Shown: positions 6,561 to 11,248 of the stretch, in pieces
Numbering within the stretch: the first letter of the stretch is position 1
Layout of the letters: every line of letters starts with the position of its first letter
DNA from: Rhodoferax sp.
Lineage (GTDB): Bacteria; Pseudomonadota; Gammaproteobacteria; Burkholderiales; Burkholderiaceae_C
DNA length: 11,248 bases
NCBI GenBank assembly: GCA_016463455.1
Contig: JAEMRG010000043.1
Location: 1 to 11,248, forward strand
Direction: 5' to 3'
Made by a program: the position numbers and the translations under genes
Notes under the pieces: generated by a model
Told to the model about the DNA's origin: nothing
The model's input: the letters and a program-made list of their open reading frames with translations, nothing else
Database searches by the model: none

Positions 6561-6905
6561 CTAGTCCAGCAGGGCAGCGACTCGGGCCCGCACTTCTTCC
6601 ACCAAGTCGTCCGGCGCTTGCTCAATGAGGGTCAAACCGCGTTGCGAGGGGTCAATCATCCTAAATTGGTGAACCAAGACCACGCCTTGGGTTTGGGTGC
6701 CGGTACCCATCAAACTGACCGACAGACCTGCGTTGCGTGCACCCACGCCGCCCTGCGTAATGGGGCAAACGCCAATCATGCCCAGCCGGTTCAGGTCGGC
6801 ATGCGTCACCACTATGCTGGGCCGACGGCCTTGTTGCTCCCGGCCCAAAGTGGGGTCGAAAGTGGCGACTACGATGTCGCCGCGCTGCCAAACTTTGCGG
6901 CTCAA
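6561..6905 (-). CDS. chpB: ChpB/MazF-family endoribonuclease toxin
   Basis: MazF-type toxins cut single-stranded RNA at short motifs and arrest growth when the labile antitoxin is lost. From a TTG start the product has 114 residues, about the length of E. coli ChpB (116). The family signature is clear: RGDIVVATFDPTLGREQQGR (8-27), then RPSIVVT (28-34), LNRLGMIGVCPITQGG (38-53) and GVVLVHQFRMID (74-85). By comparison with MazF the catalytic pair would be Arg28 and Thr50. It matches ChpB better than MazF (EQQG, PITQGG, LVHQ). The start choice matters: TTG overlaps the antitoxin stop as TTGA and has AGGAAG seven bases upstream. The only upstream ATG would add 13 residues read from within the antitoxin gene and lacks such a site. 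Translation is therefore probably coupled to the antitoxin. No inactivating change is visible. Confidence 0.93.
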   Translation of the reverse strand: MSRKVWQRGDIVVATFDPTLGREQQGRRPSIVVTHADLNRLGMIGVCPITQGGVGARNAGLSVSLMGTGTQTQGVVLVHQFRMIDPSQRGLTLIEQAPDDLVEEVRARVAALLD

Positions 6906-7156
6906 AGAGAAACTTCCTGGCCAACGGCGGGCATATGATCCCAATCTTGGTCGATCACCAATGGCTCGTCGCCTTGCATGGCCAGCAGTTCTTGCAAGCT
7001 GTAATTGCGCCGATGGACTGGCGAAATGATCAAGCGCCCGGCGTCTGCCTCAAAAGAAACTTTGTCTCCGGCTTGTAGGCCAGTGGTCTTGGCCAAGGAC
7101 TGTGGAATGGTCACCGCGATGGAACCTCCAGCGGCGCGCAGTGTGGATGTGTGCAT
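6902..7156 (-). CDS. chpS: ChpS/MazE-type antitoxin, AbrB-fold DNA-binding
   Basis: This is the antitoxin partner of the adjacent ribonuclease and presumably the autorepressor of the pair. It has 84 residues. The N-terminal swapped-hairpin AbrB/MazE domain is seen at about 1-48 (LRAAGGSIAVTIPQSLAKTT, then GLQAGDKVSFEADAGRLIISP). A C-terminal toxin-binding tail follows (RRNYSLQELLAM, then DWDHMPAVGQEV), resembling the YSLDELL and acidic tail of E. coli ChpS. The ATG is chosen over longer in-frame starts because it begins directly before the AbrB domain and has CAGGG six bases upstream. The stop codon overlaps the toxin start by four bases (TTGA). A dyad operator candidate lies 22 bases upstream of the start. 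The antitoxin-first order and overlap are typical of this family. Confidence 0.92.
   Translation of the reverse strand: MHTSTLRAAGGSIAVTIPQSLAKTTGLQAGDKVSFEADAGRLIISPVHRRNYSLQELLAMQGDEPLVIDQDWDHMPAVGQEVSL
6913..6918 (-). promoter_or_regulatory. Shine-Dalgarno that sets the toxin TTG start
   Basis: AGGAAG on the minus strand lies inside the last codons of the antitoxin gene, seven bases before the TTG of the toxin. It is among the clearest ribosome sites in the window, and it decides for TTG over the more distant ATG at 6944. Confidence 0.75.
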
Positions 7157-7177
7157 GGTTTGCCCTGTAAATTTCTG

Positions 7178-7211
7178 GCCAGTTTGAAATGTAGCACTAA
7201 GTTTAACTGGC
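7178..7211. promoter_or_regulatory. Operator-like dyad upstream of the toxin-antitoxin pair
   Basis: GCCAGTT (7178-7184) and AACTGGC (7205-7211) are perfect inverted half-sites separated by 20 bases, about two helical turns between centres, with an imperfect TAG-CA-CTA palindrome in the middle. The dyad begins 22 bases before the antitoxin ATG, where the promoter should be. A site for autorepression by the antitoxin-toxin complex is the natural reading. I do not see a strong -10/-35 pair inside it. Confidence 0.55.
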
Positions 7212-7350
7212 GATTGCGGTCGCCGCGCCGCGCCCCTGGATATTTGCGCGCTAGGATGGCTCCTCGCGCTTGAGTCCAACGTGCTTATGGCCATTGAGCT
7301 TGCATACTTGCTCTGGCCTATTGTTTTGATTTCGGCGCTATGTGCGCTAC

Positions 7351-7356
7351 AAGGAA
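7351..7356 (+). promoter_or_regulatory. Shine-Dalgarno for the crotonase gene
   Basis: AAGGAA lies about nine to ten bases before the ATG at 7366 and supports that start over the in-frame GTG at 7342, which would put this site inside the gene. Between the dyad and here (about 140 bases) no strong promoter is seen. The best guess is TTGAGC (7294) with TATTGT (7319), whose 19-base spacing is long. Confidence 0.6.
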
Positions 7357-7365
7357 ATTCACGCT

Positions 7366-8121
7366 ATGACTACGACGGTGCTACGCAGCGATAACCAAGG
7401 CCTGGCCGTTCTCACGATCAACCGCCCTGACAAGCTCAACAGCTTGAACGTCGAGGTGTTTGAAGCCTTGGATGCCCATCTGGCCGATCTGGAGCGCCAG
7501 ACTGACACGGTAGGCCTGGTGCTTTTGCGCGGCGCGGGAAGCTGCTTTTCTGCCGGGCATGATCTGGGCGATCTGGCCAAGGGCGAGCAGTTGCCGCGCG
7601 CGCATTTTCAATCGCAGGTGATAGAGCGCCTGGCGAACTTGCCCCAGCCGGTGATTTGCGCGGTGCACGGGCATTGTTATACCGGTGGCTTGGAGCTGGC
7701 TCTGGCGGGCGATGTGATTGTGGCCAGCGCCAATGCCAAATTTGCGGACACCCATGCCAAATGGGCTTTGACGCCTTTGTGGGGCATGAGCCAGCGCCTG
7801 CCGCGCCGCGTCGGCCAAAGCCATGCGATGGAAATGATGCTGAGCTGCCGCACCGTGGGCGCGCAGGAGGCACTGCGCTTGGGCTTGGTCAACCAGTGTT
7901 TTTCCGACGAGGAATTTTTTGATGCGGTGGATGCTTACGCGCAGCAAGTGTTGGCCAATAGCTGGTTCAGCCATCGGGCTAACAAAAAATTGCTTGTGCA
8001 AACCGACGGCCTGCCTCTAGGTGCCGGCCTGGCGCAGGAGGTGTATCGCCACGAAGGGGTTGGCCCCGATGTGCATGCGCGCATCGCCAGCTTCTTGCAG
8101 AAAAAATCCAGCAAATCTTAA
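7366..8121 (+). CDS. Enoyl-CoA hydratase/isomerase-family (crotonase) protein
   Basis: Crotonase-fold enzymes hold acyl-CoA thioesters in an oxyanion hole and do hydration, isomerisation or hydrolysis. The 251 residues fit a full single-domain crotonase. NRPDKLNSL (19-27) opens the CoA-binding fold, and CFSAGHDL (60-67) and CYTGGLELAL (104-113) supply the two oxyanion-hole backbone amides. The QRLPRRVG stretch (143-150) and the AQEALRLGLVNQ helix (166-177) are typical. Of the two glutamates used by classical hydratases (144 and 164 in rat mitochondrial enzyme), the first is kept as Glu110. The second falls at His130 in FADTHAKWALTP. The FADTHA variant recurs in a subgroup annotated as enoyl-CoA hydratases whose true reaction is often unknown, so the specific activity is open. 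It converges on the monooxygenase gene with only 15 bases between stops. Confidence 0.9.
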   Translation: MTTTVLRSDNQGLAVLTINRPDKLNSLNVEVFEALDAHLADLERQTDTVGLVLLRGAGSCFSAGHDLGDLAKGEQLPRAHFQSQVIERLANLPQPVICAVHGHCYTGGLELALAGDVIVASANAKFADTHAKWALTPLWGMSQRLPRRVGQSHAMEMMLSCRTVGAQEALRLGLVNQCFSDEEFFDAVDAYAQQVLANSWFSHRANKKLLVQTDGLPLGAGLAQEVYRHEGVGPDVHARIASFLQKKSSKS

Positions 8122-8136
8122 GAGCCAGGCAAGCAC

Positions 8137-9600
8137 TTATCCGGAAGTGAAGTCGCCGGGCCGCAGACGCGCCAAGCGCCAGCGCATATACCAAGTGGTC
8201 CAAGGCCAGTTGGTGCTGTTATTGCCGTTGCGGTCGATAAAGTAGCTGCTGCAGCCACTGTTCCAGACGGTTTTCTTGAGTGCAAGTTGTATCGCCTGGT
8301 TGTAGGCCTGATGCGCGCCGGGCGCCACGGTGATGCTGGCGCTTTGCTTGGCTCCAGTGCTGTGTATGGCCGCCAGAATGAACTTCACCTGCGCCTCGAT
8401 CATCACGAAGGCCGAAGAAAAAGCATACAAATTGGGGCCGCACATCATGAACAGATTCGGACAGTCCTCCAGCATGGTGCCCAGATAGGCACTGGCAGAG
8501 CCCTTCCAATGGGTGGAGAGCGCCTGTCCCGATTGGCCAAAAATCGCCTGTGCCACCGGTGGCTCTGCGACTTCGAAGCCGGTGCCCCAGATGATGACGT
8601 CGGCCTCGCACCGTTCGCCACTGGTGGACACCAGGCTGTTGCCTTCGATGCGGGCGATGCCCGAAAAAACCTGCACCTGGGGCTGCGCCAGGGTTTTATA
8701 CCAAGTGTTGGATTGCAAAATGCGTTTGCAACCCAGCGAGAAATTGGGTGTCACCTTCTGCCGCAAGACCGGGTCTTTGATGCCGCGTGCAATGTTTTTC
8801 AAACCGGCCACTTGCAAGCGGGCAATGGCGCGGGGGAATTTCAGGCTGTAATTGAGCAGTTCAAACTGCAGGTACAAAGCGCGCCGCAGCAGGCTTTGCA
8901 GCCAGGGAAAGCGCGCGAACCGGGCTTGCCATGTGTCTGAAATAGGCAAATCCATTTTGGCCAGCACCCAGGGCGCGGTGCGTTGAAACAGCGTCAGCTG
9001 CGCCGCCTTGGGTGCAATCGCGGGCAGGAACTGAATCGCGGACGCCCCGGAACCCACTACGGCTACGCGCTTGCCCGCCAAGTCCAGGTCATGCCGCCAG
9101 CGCGCCGAGTGAAAGTGTGTCCCGGCAAAGCTGTCCAGGCCCGCAATATCCGGCGTCACCGGCACATGCATAGGCCCGCAAGCCATCACCACAAAGCGCG
9201 CGCGCAGCAGGCCCAGCGAAGTGTCCAAATGCCAAAGTTTTTCGGCTTCATTCCAACGGGCCTTGTGCATTTCGCAGTTCAAACGCAGGTGGGCTAAGAG
9301 GCCGAAGCTAGATACCGTACTGCCGCAGTAAGCCTTGATTTCCTCCTGCCGGGCAAACATGCGGCTCCAGCGCGGATTGGGGGCAAAGGAGTAGGAGTAA
9401 AAGCTGGAGGGAATGTCGCAGGCGCAGTCCGGGTAGGTGTTATCGCGCCATACGCCACCGGGCTCGGACGCTTTTTCCAGTATCAAAAAATCGATGCCGG
9501 CTTTGCGCAAGCCAATCGCTGCGCCTACGCCGGCAAAGCCAGCGCCCACCACAATCACGGTATGGGGGTGGGCATCAGTTGCTTGGGGTGTGGGGGACAT
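8137..9600 (-). CDS. Baeyer-Villiger-type flavin-containing monooxygenase
   Basis: The enzyme class inserts oxygen next to a ketone carbonyl, or hydroxylates, using FAD and NADPH. The 487 residues show an N-terminal FAD Rossmann motif VVGAGFAGVGAAIGLRKAG (17-35) with the closing acidic residue in ILEK (40-43). GGVWRDNTYPDCACDIPSSF follows at 48-67, and the type I Baeyer-Villiger fingerprint FxGxxxHxxxW is present as FAGTHFHSARW (158-168). The NADPH Rossmann motif is VVGSGASAIQ (181-190), then IWGTGF (337-342) and a C-terminal FAD-contact region (MCGPNLYAFSSAF at 386-398). The SYFIDRNGNNSTNWP tail matches the cyclohexanone/steroid-monooxygenase-like branch. It is shorter than classical cyclohexanone monooxygenase (about 540). 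The ATG gives the usual short leader before the FAD motif; no good ribosome site is visible. Substrate cannot be told from sequence. The convergent crotonase is a possible but unproven metabolic partner. Confidence 0.92.
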   Translation of the reverse strand: MSPTPQATDAHPHTVIVVGAGFAGVGAAIGLRKAGIDFLILEKASEPGGVWRDNTYPDCACDIPSSFYSYSFAPNPRWSRMFARQEEIKAYCGSTVSSFGLLAHLRLNCEMHKARWNEAEKLWHLDTSLGLLRARFVVMACGPMHVPVTPDIAGLDSFAGTHFHSARWRHDLDLAGKRVAVVGSGASAIQFLPAIAPKAAQLTLFQRTAPWVLAKMDLPISDTWQARFARFPWLQSLLRRALYLQFELLNYSLKFPRAIARLQVAGLKNIARGIKDPVLRQKVTPNFSLGCKRILQSNTWYKTLAQPQVQVFSGIARIEGNSLVSTSGERCEADVIIWGTGFEVAEPPVAQAIFGQSGQALSTHWKGSASAYLGTMLEDCPNLFMMCGPNLYAFSSAFVMIEAQVKFILAAIHSTGAKQSASITVAPGAHQAYNQAIQLALKKTVWNSGCSSYFIDRNGNNSTNWPWTTWYMRWRLARLRPGDFTSG

Positions 9601-9644
9601 GGCAGGGTTGGGCGCTGGGCTTACAGTCTGGCGGCGCTTGGCGC

Positions 9645-9674
9645 CTCGGTTGAGCTTGGTAAACCGAGATTATC
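9645..9674 (-). promoter_or_regulatory. Candidate promoter -10 with adjacent operator-like dyad for the monooxygenase
   Basis: On the minus strand GATAAT (9674-9669, 5/6 match to consensus) is immediately followed by CTCGGTT, which pairs with AACCGAG across a ten-base centre (9645-9651 with 9662-9668). The dyad would cover the transcription start, a usual place for a repressor site; alternatively it is a 5' UTR hairpin. No good -35 is seen at 17 bases. The remaining spacer up to 9769 shows a GACAG/CTGTC inverted repeat (9680-9699) and nothing else I can support. Confidence 0.4.
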
Positions 9675-9757
9675 GGCTTGACAGTGCGGGCTCGCTGTCG
9701 CCCTTGCGGCCATCGAATGGGAGTATGCCGCCAGGCAAGCGCTACACGCGTGGCTCA

Positions 9758-9763
9758 TAAAAT
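9758..9763 (+). promoter_or_regulatory. Candidate -10 box ahead of the PHA-system gene
   Basis: TAAAAT matches the -10 consensus in five of six positions and lies 71 bases before the ATG of the downstream gene. No recognisable -35 precedes it at 16-18 bases. A transcription start near 9770 would give a leader of about 65 bases. Confidence 0.35.
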
Positions 9764-9834
9764 AGGGCGATGAGCACGTCCCGCACATCCACTCCGCTAT
9801 GCCGCACTAAGTACCACTGGCGTTGCGCCGACTT

Positions 9835-10140
9835 ATGCCCGAATTGTTAATTAGCCAAGCCCATGCGCTGGGCCTGCCCAAGGCCCGACAGATCGCGCAG
9901 GATTGGATCGCGCAGGCGCAGGCCGATTGGGGCATGGCCTGCGAGTGCAGACCGGGGCTCTTGGAAGATGAAATTCTGTTCAGCCGCAGCGGTGCCAAAG
10001 GCAGCTTGCTAGTGCGTGCGGACAGTTTTGAACTGCGCGCGCAACTGGGCTTTTTACTGGGCAGTTTTCAGGCGCAAATTGAGGCGCAGATACGCGGCAA
10101 TTTGCAGGCCCTGCTGGACCAGCACAGCGACCCGGCTTAG
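9835..10140 (+). CDS. Polyhydroxyalkanoic acid system family protein (PHA_gran_rgn type)
   Basis: Proteins of this small family are linked to polyhydroxyalkanoate granules, the intracellular carbon store of many proteobacteria; their biochemical role is poorly defined. The 101 residues match the family pattern as I know it: an N-terminal H-x-L-G-L segment followed by an amphipathic helix (HALGLPKARQIAQDWIAQAQ), then a beta-rich middle with LFSRSGAKGSLLVRADSFEL. The hallmark LGFLLGSFQAQIEAQI comes before the C-terminal helix. No signal peptide or membrane span is seen. ATG is preferred; an in-frame TTG four codons upstream (9823) is possible, and neither has a clear ribosome site. The stop codon overlaps the rho stop on the other strand, so the two genes converge with no spacer for a terminator. 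The family call rests on pattern memory, not a search. Confidence 0.78.
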   Translation: MPELLISQAHALGLPKARQIAQDWIAQAQADWGMACECRPGLLEDEILFSRSGAKGSLLVRADSFELRAQLGFLLGSFQAQIEAQIRGNLQALLDQHSDPA

Positions 10141-11248
10141 CCGCCGCGGCGCATCAATTCAAAGAATTCGCTATTGGTCTTGGTGGCGCGCATTTGCTTG
10201 AGCACCATTTCCATGGACTCGATCTCGTCCATGTTGTACAAAAACTGGCGCAGGATGCGGGTCTTTTGCAAAATTTCTGGGGCCAGCAGCAATTCTTCGC
10301 GGCGCGTGCCGCTGCGGTTGAGCTGGATGGAGGGGAACACGCGTTTTTCATAGAGGCGGCGGTCCAGATGAATCTCGGAATTACCCGTGCCCTTGAACTC
10401 TTCAAAAATCACCTCGTCCATGCGGCTGCCGGTATCGACCAAGGCAGTGGCGATGATGGTCAGCGAACCGCCTTCTTCCACATTGCGCGCGGCGCCTAAA
10501 AATCGCTTGGGCCGCTGCAAGGCATTGGAATCGACACCGCCGGTGAGCACCTTGCCACTGGAGGGCACCACATTGTTGTAGGCGCGTGCCAGACGGGTGA
10601 TTGAGTCCAGCAAAATTACCACGTCTTTTTTCAATTCCACCAGGCGCTTGGCGCGTTCGATCACCATTTCGGCCACATGCACATGGCGCGAAGCAGGTTC
10701 ATCAAAGGTGGAGGCAATCACTTCGCCGCGCACGGTGCGCTGCATCTCGGTCACCTCTTCAGGGCGCTCATCGACCAGCAACACCATCATGTGGCTGTCG
10801 GGGTAGTTGGCCGAAATCGCATGGGCAATGTGCTGCATCATCACCGTCTTACCGCTTTTGGGCGGCGCCACCAGCAAGGCGCGCTGGCCTTTGCCGATGG
10901 GGGCGATGATGTCGATGATGCGTCCGGTAATGTTCTCTTCGCTTTTGTTGTCCTGCTCCAGGCGCATTTGCACTTTAGGGAACAGCGGCGTCAAGTTCTC
11001 GAACATGACTTTGTGCTTGTTGCTCTCGGGCGAGCCACCGTTGACTTTGTCCAACTTGTTCAGGGCAAAGTAACGCTCGCCGTCTTTGGGCGTGCGCACT
11101 TCGCCTTCGATCATGTCGCCGGTGTGCAGGTTAAAGCGTCGCACCTGGCTGGGACTGATGTAGATATCGTCGGTGCTGGCGGTGTAGCTGGTATCGGGGC
11201 TGCGCAAAAAGCCAAAACCGTCGGGCAGGATTTCTAGCACGCCGTCGG
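10137..11248 (-). CDS. rho: Transcription termination factor Rho (N-terminus outside window)
   Basis: Rho is the hexameric RNA-dependent ATPase that ends transcription and silences untranslated and horizontally acquired DNA. The frame enters from the right edge (D-G-V-L-E-I-L) and gives about 369 residues to the stop. Compared with the 419-residue E. coli protein, about 50 N-terminal residues are missing. A GTG at 11240 is an internal codon, not the start. Counting from that valine, the primary RNA-binding cold-shock-like domain has DGFGFLRS (7-14) and DDIYISPSQVRRFNL (24-38). The ATPase domain carries Walker A APPKSGKT (125-132), the VDERPEEVTEMQR block (156-168), Walker B VILLDSITRLARAYN (208-222), the Q-loop VPSSGKVLTGG (225-235) and the R-loop FKGTGN (282-287), then the arginine-finger region LNRSGTRREELL (307-318). 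All essential elements are intact. It converges on the PHA-system gene with overlapping stop codons. Confidence 0.98.
   Translation of the reverse strand, partial: DGVLEILPDGFGFLRSPDTSYTASTDDIYISPSQVRRFNLHTGDMIEGEVRTPKDGERYFALNKLDKVNGGSPESNKHKVMFENLTPLFPKVQMRLEQDNKSEENITGRIIDIIAPIGKGQRALLVAPPKSGKTVMMQHIAHAISANYPDSHMMVLLVDERPEEVTEMQRTVRGEVIASTFDEPASRHVHVAEMVIERAKRLVELKKDVVILLDSITRLARAYNNVVPSSGKVLTGGVDSNALQRPKRFLGAARNVEEGGSLTIIATALVDTGSRMDEVIFEEFKGTGNSEIHLDRRLYEKRVFPSIQLNRSGTRREELLLAPEILQKTRILRQFLYNMDEIESMEMVLKQMRATKTNSEFFELMRRGG

Noticed and set aside
4990..6870. Duplicate of the tRNA-Pro 3' end as an attachment site (GGGGTCGAA recurs at about 6853-6861)
   Set aside because: The shared stretch is only nine to ten bases, lies inside the toxin gene and does not include the tRNA end. 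No longer direct repeat and no integrase gene were seen.
6447..6938. 163-codon + strand frame across the toxin gene
   Set aside because: It is antisense to the clear ChpB-like toxin and shows no family resemblance.
1..11248. CRISPR array, insertion sequence or prophage genes
   Set aside because: No regularly spaced direct repeats, transposase, integrase or phage structural genes were found.

Overview
The window reads as a chromosomal segment of a betaproteobacterium of the order Burkholderiales, most likely Comamonadaceae (a Rhodoferax/Polaromonas-like organism). This rests on protein resemblance (PheS with a lineage-type insertion, IhfA, Rho, a PHA granule-associated protein), high GC in the housekeeping genes and the gene order. 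No database search was possible, so the family assignment is inference.

Layout. (1) Positions 1-4903 are a conserved translation/nucleoid block on the + strand: the 3' part of rplT (ribosomal protein L20), a terminator/attenuator-like hairpin, pheS, pheT, ihfA and a small MerR-type regulator. (2) A tRNA-Pro(GGG) gene with a consensus -10 box and its own intrinsic terminator closes this block (4927-5068). (3) Positions 5069 to about 7300 look like an accessory insert next to the tRNA. It holds a 249-base non-coding stretch rich in inverted repeats, an Mrr-type restriction endonuclease on the - strand, a short unexplained stretch with a doubtful small ORF, and a ChpS/ChpB (MazE/MazF-type) antitoxin-toxin pair on the - strand with an operator-like dyad upstream. 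(4) From 7366 metabolic genes follow: a crotonase-family enoyl-CoA hydratase/isomerase-like protein (+) converging on a Baeyer-Villiger-type flavin monooxygenase (-). (5) The window ends with a small polyhydroxyalkanoate-system protein (+) whose stop codon overlaps that of rho (-). Rho is cut at its N-terminal end by the window edge.

How they work together. pheST make the two subunits of phenylalanyl-tRNA synthetase, and ihfA encodes one half of the IHF DNA-bending heterodimer. Mrr and the toxin-antitoxin pair form a small defence/stabilisation module in a tRNA-flanked variable site. The crotonase and monooxygenase suggest catabolism of acyl-CoA or ketone substrates, and the PHA protein points to carbon storage, but sequence alone does not tie these three into one pathway.

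I did not find a convincing new multi-gene system. The parts most worth a second look are the structured non-coding stretch between tRNA-Pro and mrr, the TTG-started toxin coupled to its antitoxin, the hairpin between rplT and pheS, the missing general acid/base glutamate in the crotonase, and the dyad at the monooxygenase promoter.
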